DNA of 64,000 nt from Agromyces archimandritae (GCF_018024495.1 NZ_CP071696.1:2542001-2606000); one strand, 5' to 3'. Numbered from the stretch's first letter, positions 19,709 to 28,820 are shown. Notes: a model not told the origin generated them from the sequence alone. Made by a program: numbers and translations.

Positions 19709-20826
19709 CGGGTGCTCCGTTCGACGGCGGCGCGCAGGGCCTCGGCCTGCGCCTCGGGTTCGATGTCGCCGACCCAGGCTCCCATGGCGGCCTCGGACCC
19801 GGCGAGGTACTTCAGCCGGTCGGCGCCGCGTCGGGGGCTCGTCAGCTGCAGCATGAGCCGTATCCCGTCGCGGCCGCGGTGCACGGGGGCCTGATGCCAG
19901 GCGGCGATGTAGGGCGTCGGCGTCTCGTAGAGGGCGTCGATGCCGCGGAGCAGCCTGAGGTAGAGGCCGGCGAGTTCGTCGCGTTCGTCGAGGCTCGTCG
20001 CCGCGAAGTCTGGCACGTGGCGGTGGGGGAGGAGGTGGACCTCGATCGGCCAGCGGGCGGCGAAGGGCACGAACGCCGTCCAGTGGCGGCCGGCGAGCAC
20101 GACGCGCGGCCCGCCGCGCTCGCGTTCGAGCAGTTCGGCGAAGAGGCCGGGCCCGACCGCGTCGACGGCCGCGAGGAGTCGCTCGGTTCGCGGCGTCACG
20201 TAGGGGTAGGCGTAGATCTGCCCGTGCGGATGCCCGAGGGTCACGCCGATCTCGCGCCCGCGGTTCTCGAAGGGGAAGACCTGCTCGACGCCCGGCAGCG
20301 CCTGGAGGGCGGCCGTGCGTTCCGCCCACGCCTCGATGACGGTGCGGGCCCGCGAGGCGGTCTGCGTGCCGAAGGATCCTTCGGTGTCGGGGCTGAAGCA
20401 CACGACCTCGCAGCGGCCGAAGGCGGGGCGGGATCGTTCGAAGCCGATGCGGGTGAGTTCGCCGGCTTCGCTGCTCGCGGCATCCGCCGCCGGCAGCCCC
20501 GGCCCGAACGACGGCGTGCGGTTCTCGAAGACGGCCACGTCGTAGCGGGCGGGGACCTCGGACGGATTGCCCGGGCTCTGCGGGGCGAGTGGGTCGAGTT
20601 CGGCCGGCGGCAGCACGACCCGGTGCTGGCGCGCGGAGGCGATGGCGATCCACTCGCCGGTCAGCACGTCCTGCCGCATGCGCGCGGTCGCGGGGCGTTC
20701 GGGCAGCGCTCGGGCGTCGATCGCGCGCTCGGGCGGGAGGCTCGTGTCGGCGTCATCGAAGTACCAGAGCTCGCGCCCGTCGGCGAGCCGGGCCTCGTGC
20801 CGGTTGATGCGTGCGTCGCGTTCCAC
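19705..20826 (-). CDS. galT: Galactose-1-phosphate uridylyltransferase GalT
   Basis: GalT exchanges UMP between UDP-glucose and galactose-1-phosphate. It is 373 residues. The active-site HPHGQIYAYP (His-Pro-His) is present around residue 185, with ENRGREIG before it and the second HIT-type block LLPHRHVPDF near 265. The start is GTG 20826 with only a weak ribosome site. It is first in the galTK operon and divergent from a DeoR-family regulator. Confidence 0.95.
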
Positions 20827-20847
20827 GGGGACACCCTACGCGGATTT

Positions 20848-20880
20848 TCGCTTTCGAAACAAATCGGCTTTCGAACTGGA
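20848..20880. promoter_or_regulatory. Candidate DeoR-family operators between galT and the regulator gene
   Basis: The 85-bp divergent gap contains two copies of GCTTTCGAA, with CTTTCGA starting at 20851 and 20868, 17 bp apart. They lie inside an AT-rich tract running from ATTTTCG to GGAAAATAC. TTCGAAA-type repeats are common DeoR-family half-sites. The placement suggests one repressor controls both its own gene and galTK. Confidence 0.55.
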
Positions 20881-20911
20881 AAATACGGCGAGGAACGGCG
20901 AGGATGTTCGC

Positions 20912-21802
20912 ATGTCCACCGATCCCCCCTCGCGCCGAGCGATGATGGTCGACCTCATCGTCCACCGCGGCTTCGCGAGCGTCATCGAGTTGAGCGAGAA
21001 CTTCGGCGTGACGACCGTGACGGCTCGCAGCGACCTCGACAGTCTCGAACGCGACGGCTCGGTGCGCCGGGTGCACGGCGGGGCGGTGCCGGTGGATGCC
21101 GCGGGCCGCCCCGAGCGGGAGCCGAGCTTCGAAGAGGCCCTCGAAGCCTCCGTCGTCCCGAAACGGCGCATCGCGCTCGCCGCGGCCGCGATGGTCCGAA
21201 GCGGCCAGAGCATCATCCTCGACGTGGGCACGACGACCCACGCGATCGCCCGCGCCCTGCGCGAGCGCGACGAGCTCGACGACGTCACGATCGTCACCAA
21301 CGGCCTCTCCATCGCCCTCGAGCTCGAAGCCGAGATCCCGCGCTTCACCGTCGTGGTCACCGGCGGCACGCTGCGCCCGCGCCAGCACTCGCTCGTGCAG
21401 CCGCTCGCGGGCACCGTGCTCGACGAGGTGCACGTCGATCTCGCGTTCATCGGCTGCAACGGGGTGGATGCCGCGGGCGGCGTCACGAACGCCAACCTGC
21501 CCGAGGCGGCAGTCAAAGCGCACATGCTGCGCCGCGCCGCCCGGCGCATCGTCGTCGCCGACGGGTCGAAGCTCGGGGACGTGCACCTCGGCCGCATCGG
21601 CCCGGTCGAGGCGTTCGATCTGCTCATCACCGACGAACGCGCCTCGGCGGACCTGATCGACGATCTCGGGGACGCCGGGCTCGAGGTCGTCCGCGCCGGC
21701 GACGCGCCGAACCCCGACGCACTGACCCCCGACGCGCCGAGCCCCGACGTGCCCTCCGAGAGCCCCGTTCCGGTCGGTGCCGGCACGTCCGGCACGCCGT
21801 AG
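20912..21802 (+). CDS. DeoR/GlpR-family transcriptional regulator, probable galactose-operon repressor
   Basis: This 296-residue protein has an N-terminal DeoR helix-turn-helix (about 8-60; FASVIELSENFGVTTVTARS then GSVRRVHGGA) and a DeoR sugar-sensor domain (about 80-250; LDVGTTTHAIARAL, IGCNGVDAAGG, ADGSKLGDVHLGRIG). The ligand is probably a phosphosugar, as in the family. The C-terminus is an extended low-complexity tail rich in Asp and Pro. Its divergence from galT and adjacency to galM argue that it governs galactose use. Confidence 0.88.
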   Translation: MSTDPPSRRAMMVDLIVHRGFASVIELSENFGVTTVTARSDLDSLERDGSVRRVHGGAVPVDAAGRPEREPSFEEALEASVVPKRRIALAAAAMVRSGQSIILDVGTTTHAIARALRERDELDDVTIVTNGLSIALELEAEIPRFTVVVTGGTLRPRQHSLVQPLAGTVLDEVHVDLAFIGCNGVDAAGGVTNANLPEAAVKAHMLRRAARRIVVADGSKLGDVHLGRIGPVEAFDLLITDERASADLIDDLGDAGLEVVRAGDAPNPDALTPDAPSPDVPSESPVPVGAGTSGTP

Positions 21803-21811
21803 GCTGTCGGC

Positions 21812-22756
21812 ATGACCGACCCGACCGGCGAACAGTTCGAACTCGTCACCGAGACCGCCAGCGGGCGGCTCCGCGCGACCGTCACGGCCGTGGCCGCCGG
21901 CATCCGGGAGCTGCAGCTCGAGGGGGTGGATCTCGTCGCGTCGTTCTCCGCCGACCGAGTGCCGCCGAGCGGGGCCGGCATCGTCCTCGTGCCGTGGCCG
22001 AACCGCATCCGCGACGGCCGCTGGGAGCACGACGGAACCGTCCACCAGCTCGCGATCACCGAACCGGCACTGCACAACGCCATCCATGGCCTGCTGCGCT
22101 ACACCGAGTACCGGCAGATCGCCCGCGAACCGGAATCGGTCACCCTCGCCGCGACGGTCTATCCGCAGCTCGGCTACCCGTACCTGCTCGGCACGGCCGT
22201 CCACTACGAACTCGACTCCGACGGACTGAAGGTCACCCATCTCGTCGAGAACCTCGGCGCGGAGGCGGCGCCGGTCGCCGTGGGCACCCACCCGTTCCTG
22301 AAGATCGGCGATGTGCCGACCGACTCGCTCACCCTCACCCTGTCGGCCGAGAGCCATTTCGAGGTCGACGACCGCCTGCTCCCGACCGGCGAGGTGCCCG
22401 TCGAGGGCACGGAGTGGGACCTGCGCGAGGGTCGCACGGTCGGGCAGCTGCACCTGGACGACGCCTTCGGCAAGACCTGGGCGGATGCCGACACCGGCCG
22501 CATCGAGCACACGCTGTCGGCCCCCGACGGTCGAAGCGTCTCGATCACGGCCGACCCCGATTTCGCGTTCGTGCAGGTGTACACGACGCGGGGGTTCCCC
22601 GGCGAGGACGGCGACACGGCGATCGCGATCGAGCCGATGACCGCGCCGGCCGATGCGTTCAATTCCGGCCGCGGCCTACGCTGGCTCGGACCGGGCGAGC
22701 AGTGGGAGCTCTCCTGGGGGATCCGCTTCGCCGGGTTCACGCCCGCCGAGCGCTGA
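21812..22756 (+). CDS. Aldose 1-epimerase family protein (GalM-like)
   Basis: This 314-residue mutarotase-fold protein interconverts alpha and beta anomers of hexoses, feeding galactokinase. Visible are VPWPNRIRDGRWEHDG, the catalytic-type His in HNAIHGLLR near residue 92, THPFLKIG with the second His, and a C-terminal Glu in AIAIEPMTAP. TAGGCT (21800-21805) lies 6 bp before the ATG, suggesting a leaderless transcript separate from the regulator gene 9 bp upstream. Confidence 0.88.
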   Translation: MTDPTGEQFELVTETASGRLRATVTAVAAGIRELQLEGVDLVASFSADRVPPSGAGIVLVPWPNRIRDGRWEHDGTVHQLAITEPALHNAIHGLLRYTEYRQIAREPESVTLAATVYPQLGYPYLLGTAVHYELDSDGLKVTHLVENLGAEAAPVAVGTHPFLKIGDVPTDSLTLTLSAESHFEVDDRLLPTGEVPVEGTEWDLREGRTVGQLHLDDAFGKTWADADTGRIEHTLSAPDGRSVSITADPDFAFVQVYTTRGFPGEDGDTAIAIEPMTAPADAFNSGRGLRWLGPGEQWELSWGIRFAGFTPAER

Positions 22757-22801
22757 GACGCTGCCTCGTTCCGAGGCGGGTCTCGGCGCGAAGCGCCGGC
22801 C

Positions 22802-23980
22802 TCAGCCCACGCAGCTGCCCGAACCGACCTGCTCGCTGAGCGACGGCGCCTCTGCGGCCAGCGGCGCCAGCTCCGACATCGGCACCGCATAGCCGACGTT
22901 GTCGACCGTCTCCGACTTGGCGAAGATCACGCCGGCGACGTCGCCGTCCATCGTCAGCAGCGGCCCGCCCGAGTTGCCGTGCTGCACGGTCGCGGCGAGC
23001 GTGATGACCTCCCGCGACGACTGCACGCCGTCGGATTCGACGAGGAGCGAGCCGGTGGACATCACTTCGGCCGCGCCGAGGGTGAACGGGCCGCCGAAGG
23101 GGTAGCCGGCGACGGCTGCGGGCGATCCGTCGCCGAGGGCGTCGGCGAGGTCGAGGGCGTCGGCGTCGAGGCCCGGTGCGGCGATGACGGCGAGGTCGTG
23201 CTCGGGGTCGAAGGCGACGACGCGGCCGGCGACGGGATCTTCGCCGGGGGCTTCGATGATGGGTTCGTCGACGCCGGCGACGACGTGCGCGTTCGTGACG
23301 ACCCGGTCGTCGGCGACGACGAATCCCGAGCCCGACAGGTTCTGCCCGCACTGGAAGGCGTTGCCGGTGACCCGCACGACCGAGTCGGTCGCGGTGACGA
23401 GCGCGGGGTTGTCGAGGGCGAAGTCGGGCAGGGCGGGCGCGGTCTTCGGCCCGCCGAGCACTTCGGTCAGCCACGGCAGCGCCTGCTCGGTCGCGGCGCC
23501 GCGCACCTCGGCGATGAAGCGCTGGGCGGGTTCGGGGGTGATCGCCTCGATGCTCCGCAGCACCCATGACGACGACAGTGCCGGCGAGAGCACGGGCACG
23601 GCCATCGCCCGCACGCCCGTGCCGACGAGCATGACGACGAGGGCGGTGACGAGCAGGTTGCCGACGGCGCCGAGGATGCGGTCCAGCATCCCGAGCTTGA
23701 CGGCCTTCGCCCCGCGTCGCAGTGTTCGGCCGACGGCCGCGCCGAGCCAGCTGCCGATGATGAGCAGCAGCACGGCGACCGCGATGGATGCCGCGACGCG
23801 CCACTCGGGGAACGGGATCCACGACATCGTCAGCGGCATGACGAAGAACGCGGCGATGCCGCCGGCGACGAGCCCGACGAGGCCGGCCGCGGTGCGCAGG
23901 AGCCCGGCGCGGAACCCGTTGACGAGCGCGCCGATGAAGACGAGGACGATGACGACGTCGATGAGCAGGGTCCAGGCCAC
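22802..23980 (-). CDS. MarP-type membrane serine protease (CvpA + trypsin-like domains)
   Basis: This 392-residue protein has four N-terminal membrane helices in a CvpA/colicin-V-production-like domain (about 1-130), then a periplasmic chymotrypsin-fold protease. The triad is visible as His232 (VTNAHVV), Asp262 (PEHDLAVI) and Ser337 (HGNSGGP). Cys212 and Cys390 could form the regulatory disulfide known in mycobacterial MarP. MarP homologues protect against acid and oxidative stress by cleaving a cell-wall hydrolase. The start is GTG 23980 with GAGAGGA upstream. Confidence 0.88.
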   Translation of the reverse strand: MAWTLLIDVVIVLVFIGALVNGFRAGLLRTAAGLVGLVAGGIAAFFVMPLTMSWIPFPEWRVAASIAVAVLLLIIGSWLGAAVGRTLRRGAKAVKLGMLDRILGAVGNLLVTALVVMLVGTGVRAMAVPVLSPALSSSWVLRSIEAITPEPAQRFIAEVRGAATEQALPWLTEVLGGPKTAPALPDFALDNPALVTATDSVVRVTGNAFQCGQNLSGSGFVVADDRVVTNAHVVAGVDEPIIEAPGEDPVAGRVVAFDPEHDLAVIAAPGLDADALDLADALGDGSPAAVAGYPFGGPFTLGAAEVMSTGSLLVESDGVQSSREVITLAATVQHGNSGGPLLTMDGDVAGVIFAKSETVDNVGYAVPMSELAPLAAEAPSLSEQVGSGSCVG

Positions 23981-24157
23981 GGGCGGGTCCTCTCGGGCGG
24001 AGCGGGGGTTCCAGCCTCGCGCACGATCCTCCACGAGCGCTGGGGGATACCGGCGGGTTCCCTTGTGGCTTCCGGCATCCATCGTCGGCGGATGCGCGGG
24101 GTTCGGGTAGGGTGCTGACCGCTGGCCGTGCCGCCGCGCACGGCAGGAGGGATCGTG

Positions 24158-25198
24158 ATGCGCGTCGGAATGATGCTGAACTACGCGGGCGGCTTCCGCG
24201 AGGCCGCGGACGAGGTCGCCCGGCTCGAGGAGGCCGGCGTGGACCTCGTGGTGGTGCCGGAGGCGTACTCCTTCGATGCGGTGAGCCAGCTCGGCTTCCT
24301 CGCCGCCCGCACGAGCCGGATGGAGCTGGCCAGCGGCATCCTGCAGACGTACACGCGCACGCCGACGCTCACCGCGATGACGGCCGCCGGCCTCGACTTC
24401 GTTTCGGACGGCCGCTTCACGCTGGGGCTCGGCGCGTCGGGCCCGCAGGTCGTCGAGGGCTTCCACGGGGTGCCGTACGACGCGCCGCTGACCCGGATGC
24501 GCGAGATCATCGAGATCTGCCGCATGGTGTGGCGTCGCGAACCGGTCGTCTACGAGGGCCGCAAGTACCGCATCCCGTTGCCGGAGGGCGAGGGCACGGG
24601 CCTCGGCAAGCCGCTGAAGCTCATCAACCGTCCGGTGCGCGAGCGCATCCCGATCATCGTCGCCGCGCTCGGTCCGAAGTCGGTGGCGCAAACCGCCGAA
24701 CTCGCCGAGGGCTGGCAGCCGATGTTCTTCAGCCCCGAGGGCGCCGATGCCGTATGGGGCGGGCCGCTTGCGGCGGGCCTGGCGAAGCGCGATCCGTCCC
24801 TCGGGCCGCTGGATGTGATCGCGGCCCCGCCGTTGGCGATCACCGACGCGCCCGAGCGCGCCTACCCCTTCGTGAAGCCGACCCTCGCGCTCTATATCGG
24901 CGGTATGGGCGCGCGCGGCAAGAACTTCTACCACGAGCTCTTCACCGGCTTCGGGTACGGGGCCGAGGCCGATCGCATCCAGGACCTCTACCTCGACGGC
25001 CGCAAGGACGAGGCGATCGCCGCCGTCACCGACGAGATGGTCCGCGCGGTCTCGCTCATCGGTCCGCCCGCCGAGATCGCCGACCGTGTCGCGGCCTTCC
25101 GCGAGGCGGGCGTGACGACCCTCGCGGTGACGACGCTCGCGCAGACGGGCGAGGAGCGCGTGCGGCTCATGTCGGCCTTCCGCGAGATCGTCGGCTGA
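24158..25198 (+). CDS. LLM-class F420-dependent oxidoreductase
   Basis: This 346-residue luciferase-like monooxygenase fold protein is typically F420-dependent in actinobacteria. Family features include the N-terminal beta strand MRVGMMLNYAGGF, the GRFTLGLGASGPQVVEGFHG loop near residue 90, the flavin/F420-site IPIIVAALGPKSVAQTAELAEGW around 165-190, and a late IGPPAEIADRVAAFREAGV block. ATG 24158 is preferred because AGGAGG lies 7 nt upstream. The substrate is unknown. It is monocistronic, with TAGGGT about 45 bp upstream as a possible -10. Confidence 0.88.
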   Translation: MRVGMMLNYAGGFREAADEVARLEEAGVDLVVVPEAYSFDAVSQLGFLAARTSRMELASGILQTYTRTPTLTAMTAAGLDFVSDGRFTLGLGASGPQVVEGFHGVPYDAPLTRMREIIEICRMVWRREPVVYEGRKYRIPLPEGEGTGLGKPLKLINRPVRERIPIIVAALGPKSVAQTAELAEGWQPMFFSPEGADAVWGGPLAAGLAKRDPSLGPLDVIAAPPLAITDAPERAYPFVKPTLALYIGGMGARGKNFYHELFTGFGYGAEADRIQDLYLDGRKDEAIAAVTDEMVRAVSLIGPPAEIADRVAAFREAGVTTLAVTTLAQTGEERVRLMSAFREIVG

Positions 25199-25247
25199 CG
25201 GCGAGCGGATGCCCCGGCGCGGTGGATGCCGGGGCGATCCGAAACGG

Positions 25248-25320
25248 TGGGCCCCGTGGGGCTCGAACCCACGACCCGCGGATTAAAAGTCCGCTGCTCT
25301 GCCAACTGAGCTAGAGGCCC
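25248..25320 (-). tRNA. tRNA-Lys (anticodon TTT)
   Basis: On the minus strand the 73-nt cloverleaf starts GGGCCTC, pairing with GGGGCCC at the 3' end. It has AGCTCAGTTGG in the D arm, the anticodon arm GCGGA-CTTTTAA-TCCGC giving anticodon TTT, and a T arm with GGTTCGAACC. The discriminator is A. CCA is not encoded. Confidence 0.97.
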
Positions 25321-25416
25321 GCCCGTCCACGATACCGTGAGCGGGCACTGCCTATCTCACACGGGTGCGCCTGCCCGGCGGAACGCCGCATACGCCCAGA
25401 CGGCCAGCAGCATCGG

Positions 25417-25530
25417 ATCGGCGCCCGCCTGCACCCGACCGGCAACACCGTCAAGACGCATGTCGCCGCGATCCTCGCCGAGCTCGGATTGCGCGATCGC
25501 GGGCACGCCGTCATCTGGGCGTACGAAGCA
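25417..25530 (+). pseudogene. Remnant of a LuxR/NarL-type response regulator (C-terminal HTH)
   Basis: One frame reads IGARLHPTGNTVKTHVAAIL then AELGLRDRGHAVIWAYE, the recognition-helix end of a LuxR-family DNA-binding domain. No start codon, receiver domain or first HTH helix is recognisable upstream (25321-25416), and the frame continues into Arg/Pro-rich noise. It lies between tRNA-Lys and the next gene, which fits a decayed gene fragment. Confidence 0.6.
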
Positions 25531-25589
25531 CGGCCTCGCCGACCGCGACGCCCCGCCTCCGCCCGGCCCGCACGGGTAGGGTGGGGCGG

Positions 25590-26228
25590 ATGGCCGCCGA
25601 CTTCCACCGTCCGACCCGGTTCCCGCCGGGGATGTTCGAGTCGTACATCGGCTCGGAGGACCCGGCGGAGCTGAGCCGTGCCGCCCACGACACGGCCGCG
25701 GCGGTCCTTTCGCGCGTGCGCGAGGATCCCGACCCCGAGATCGTCGACCGTCTCGTCCGCTACACCGACGAGCACGGCATCGACGCGATCGCCGAACTCT
25801 GGTCGCAGTCGCCCGCCAAGACGCTGCCGGGGGCGCTCTGGCGCATCTACCTGCTGCGCACCCTCATCCGGCAGGACGCGGAATCGGTCGCCTACGCCTT
25901 CCGTCGCGGCAGCGAGGTGTCCACGACGATCGACCAGGTCGTCGCAGGGGCGGCGACCCCGACGGGCCCGGCCGAGGTGCGCGAGCTCGCCGACCGCATC
26001 CTCCGCGGGCTCTTCACGGGCGACTTCGCCGTCGCCCTCGACCGGGCGTCGTCGTTCTGCCGGGTCGCCTCGGCCGGGTTCACGAGCCTCGCCGACGATG
26101 CGGATGCCGCGGATGCCGTGCACGAGCACCGCCCCCGCGAACTGACCCGCCGGGCCCTCCGCCTGGCCGAACTCGCCGACGAACTCGCCGCCTGCGCGCG
26201 CCTCTGGCGCCGCGAGTCCCTCGACTGA
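25590..26228 (+). CDS. Conserved actinobacterial protein of unknown function
   Basis: This 212-residue soluble, mostly helical protein has no signal peptide or membrane segment. Similar proteins in related genomes are sometimes labelled RNA polymerase beta subunit, which nothing in this sequence supports. Characteristic strings are RPTRFPPGMFESYIGSEDP at the N-terminus and LPGALWRIYLLRTLIRQD mid-protein. TAGGGT (25577-25582) lies 7 bp before the ATG, suggesting a leaderless mRNA. Function unknown. Confidence 0.75.
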   Translation: MAADFHRPTRFPPGMFESYIGSEDPAELSRAAHDTAAAVLSRVREDPDPEIVDRLVRYTDEHGIDAIAELWSQSPAKTLPGALWRIYLLRTLIRQDAESVAYAFRRGSEVSTTIDQVVAGAATPTGPAEVRELADRILRGLFTGDFAVALDRASSFCRVASAGFTSLADDADAADAVHEHRPRELTRRALRLAELADELAACARLWRRESLD

Positions 26229-26324
26229 CCGCGCCGCGGCATCCACCCGCCCCGCCGTGCGACCCCCGCGCGCACCTGCCGTCCGCGGCGACGCGCCCGG
26301 GAATAGCCGTGCAGCACCCTCCGT

Positions 26325-26418
26325 TACACTCGAATGGCCGGGCCGCAGTAACCCCGGGCTCCAAATTTCGCCGCTTCGAGCGGCCTCGCGCCGAGAGGCG
26401 TTCTGCGGCCCGGCTTTT
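26325..26418 (+). ncRNA. Candidate structured small RNA or leader with intrinsic terminator
   Basis: A -10-like TACACT (26325-26330) is followed 6 bp later by a perfect 12-bp outer stem (GCCGGGCCGCAG 26337-26348 with CTGCGGCCCGGC 26403-26414) ending in TTTT. Inside are GCCGC-TTCGA-GCGGC (26370-26384) and CGCC-GAGA-GGCG (26389-26400, GNRA-type loop), plus an unpaired ACCCCGGGCTCCAAATTTC. The result is an approximately 80-nt RNA with a multibranch fold. It matches no RNA family I recognise. It could be a free small RNA or an attenuator before the aminotransferase gene, which has its own -10 downstream. Confidence 0.5.
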
Positions 26419-26439
26419 CCATGCGCGTAGCATCGGAGC

Positions 26440-27327
26440 ATGTCGCACACGGTCACGCTGCTCATCGAACCGCTGCCGGCGGACGTCGACGACATCGACC
26501 CCGATTCCACGTTCCATGCGGTCGCGCCGTCTGCTCCGGCGCTGCGCGTCGCCGAACTGTCCACGCAGCGCGGCGACGGCATCTTCGAGACGATCGCCGT
26601 GGTCGACGGCCACGCGCAGGAGGTCGGCCCGCACCTCGAGCGCCTCCGGGCATCCGCCCGCATCACCGACCTGCCCGAGCCGAACCTCGAGCAGTGGCGC
26701 CGGGCCATCCACCGCGCGGTCGGCGAACTGCCCGCGCAGGGCGAGTACTCGGTGAAGATCGTTCTCAGCCGTGGCATCGAGGGCGGCCCGACGCCGACGG
26801 CGTGGCTCATGGGCTTCCCGAGCGCCGACCACCGGGCCGCGCGCGAGCACGGCATCCGCGCCGTCACCCTCGACCGCGGCTACGACCACGGCGCCGCTGA
26901 GCGGGCCCCCTGGCTGCTGCTCGGCGCGAAGACCCTCTCGTACGCGGTCAACATGGCCGCCCTGCGCGAGGCGAAGCGCCGCGGCGCCGACGACGCGATC
27001 TTCGTCTCGAGCGACGGATACGTGCTCGAGGGCCCGACGTCCAGCGTCGTCATGCGCATCGGCGACGAGGTCGCGACGCCCGCGGCGACGGGGCAGATCC
27101 TGCCGGGCACGACCCAGCGTTCGCTGTTCTCCCACCTGGTGGATGCCGGATCCACCGCGACGGAGCGCGACATCCGAGCCGAAGAGCTCGCGCGCGCCGA
27201 CGCCGTCTGGCTCGTCTCGAGCGTGCGGCTCGCCGTGCCCGTCGTGGAGCTCGACGGGCGGCCCGTGCCGTTCGACGCCGCCGAGACGGCCGCCTTCAAC
27301 GCCTACCTGCTGAGCCCGCGCGACTGA
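26440..27327 (+). CDS. Class IV aminotransferase, probable 4-amino-4-deoxychorismate lyase (PabC-like)
   Basis: This 295-residue PLP fold-type IV enzyme has the PLP lysine in LGAKTLSYAVNMAALREA (about 160-180) and the later block VLEGPTSSVVMRIG. N-terminal QRGDGIFETIAVV is typical. PabC members release pyruvate from aminodeoxychorismate to give p-aminobenzoate for folate; branched-chain or D-amino-acid aminotransferases are the alternatives. TAGCAT (26428-26433) 6 bp before ATG suggests leaderless transcription just after the structured RNA candidate. Confidence 0.8.
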   Translation: MSHTVTLLIEPLPADVDDIDPDSTFHAVAPSAPALRVAELSTQRGDGIFETIAVVDGHAQEVGPHLERLRASARITDLPEPNLEQWRRAIHRAVGELPAQGEYSVKIVLSRGIEGGPTPTAWLMGFPSADHRAAREHGIRAVTLDRGYDHGAAERAPWLLLGAKTLSYAVNMAALREAKRRGADDAIFVSSDGYVLEGPTSSVVMRIGDEVATPAATGQILPGTTQRSLFSHLVDAGSTATERDIRAEELARADAVWLVSSVRLAVPVVELDGRPVPFDAAETAAFNAYLLSPRD

Positions 27328-27363
27328 GCGGCGCCCGCGGGCCGCCGCCAGTCGCCGCGCCCC

Positions 27364-28530
27364 TCAGTCGGTCGCGGCGATCACCGCCGCCGCGACCGCA
27401 TCCGCGACCCCGGCCTCCAGCGGGCTCGGCACGATCCGCTCCGCGGTCGGCGCCTCGACCATGCCGGCGATGGCGGCCGCCGCGGCGAGCTTCATCTCCG
27501 TGGTGATGCGACGCGCCCCGGCGTCCAGCGCCCCGCGGAAGATGCCCGGGAAGGCGAGCACGTTGTTGATCTGGTTCGGGAAATCGCTGCGGCCGGTGGC
27601 GACGACCCGTGCGTGGCGTGCGGCGACCTCCGGGTGCACCTCGGGGTCGGGGTTCGAGAGGGCGAAGACGATGGCGTCCGACGACATCGCGGCGACGGCC
27701 TCCTCGGGCACGGTGCCGGAGGAGACGCCGATGAACACGTCCGCGCCGGCCAGGGCGACGTCGATGCCCCCGGTGAGTCCGCGCGGGTTCGTGCGCGAGG
27801 CGAGCCCGCACTTCACCCCATCGAGCTGCCGATCCGGTCCGAGGACGCCGCGCGAGTCGAGCACGACGAGATCCCGGACCCCGGCGTGCAGCAGCATCTC
27901 CGAGACGGCGACGCCTGCCGCCCCGGCACCCGAGACGACGATGCGGAGCGATTCGAGCGGGCGGCCGACGACGCGTGCGGCATTCGTGAGGGCGGCGAGG
28001 ACGACGACGGCGGTGCCGTGCTGGTCGTCGTGCATGACGGGCATGTCGAGGGCCTCGATGAGCTTCGACTCGAGCTCGAAGCAGCGCGGCGCCGAGACGT
28101 CCTCGAGGTTCACCGCGCCGAAGCTCGAGCGCAGCCGCACGAGCGTCTCGACGATCTCGTCCACGTCGTTGGTCTCGAGCACGATCGGGATCGAGTTCAG
28201 GCCGCCGAAGCGGCGGAACAGCGCCGATTTGCCCTCCATTACGGGCAGAGAGGCGGATGCCCCGATGTCGCCGAGGCCGAGCACGGCGCTGCCGTCCGAG
28301 ACGACCGCGACGAGCCGGCTCGCCCAGGTGTAGCTGCCGGCGGCGTCCGGCGCCTGCTCGATGGCGCGGCTGACCCGGGCGACGCCGGGCGTGTAGGCGA
28401 TCGAGAGATCCCGCTGCGTTTCGAGCGGGGCGCTGAGGGCGATCTCGAGCTTGCCGCCCTCGTGCGCGGCGAAGATCTCGGCGTCGGTGAGGGAGATGGG
28501 GGAGCGGTCGGTGCGTGCGTGGATGCTCAT
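27364..28530 (-). CDS. NAD(P)-dependent malic enzyme
   Basis: The enzyme converts malate to pyruvate and CO2 with reduction of NAD(P). At 388 residues it is the short, single-domain bacterial form. It shows the substrate-binding YTPGVARVSRAI, the metal-binding MHDDQHGTAVVVLAAL near residue 155, the Rossmann VVSGAGAAGVAVSEMLLHAG, and ALSNPDPEVHPE. ATG 28530 follows GAAAGG. It converges on the PabC-like gene with 36 bp between. Confidence 0.93.
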   Translation of the reverse strand: MSIHARTDRSPISLTDAEIFAAHEGGKLEIALSAPLETQRDLSIAYTPGVARVSRAIEQAPDAAGSYTWASRLVAVVSDGSAVLGLGDIGASASLPVMEGKSALFRRFGGLNSIPIVLETNDVDEIVETLVRLRSSFGAVNLEDVSAPRCFELESKLIEALDMPVMHDDQHGTAVVVLAALTNAARVVGRPLESLRIVVSGAGAAGVAVSEMLLHAGVRDLVVLDSRGVLGPDRQLDGVKCGLASRTNPRGLTGGIDVALAGADVFIGVSSGTVPEEAVAAMSSDAIVFALSNPDPEVHPEVAARHARVVATGRSDFPNQINNVLAFPGIFRGALDAGARRITTEMKLAAAAAIAGMVEAPTAERIVPSPLEAGVADAVAAAVIAATD

Positions 28531-28820
28531 CGCGAGCCTTTCGGTCGGCGGGGCGCACGCTGGCGCCCCGGACGGGCGGGGCCGGGTCGGCGCGCGAGCG
28601 GCCGTTGGGCGGGGCGTCGACTGCGGTTCGCTGGCGACCGTCGGTGTGCGACCGGTCGCGCTCTGGCTCGCCACGGGATGCGTCGCGAGGCCGGCGCGGA
28701 GGGTGTTCCGGGCGCCGGAGAGCCTCGACGCTAGCAGCGGCAGCGCGCCGGGGCATCCACTCGCGGGCCGTCGACCCGCGTAAGAACCCGCGATCTTTCG
28801 CTGAACGCAAGAAGCATCGG
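28531..28820. other. Gene-free interval upstream of malic enzyme, at island border
   Basis: These 290 bp separate the malic enzyme start from the end of the lower-G+C operon. No RNA gene or convincing ORF is visible. On the minus strand TAGCGT (28730-28735) could be a -10 for the malic enzyme gene. Base composition changes from GC-rich to lower G+C near 28790. Confidence 0.4.

Noticed and set aside
28531..28820. Transposase or integrase remnant at the island border
   Set aside because: No recognisable transposase, integrase, inverted terminal repeats or target duplication could be read at either end of the low-G+C island.
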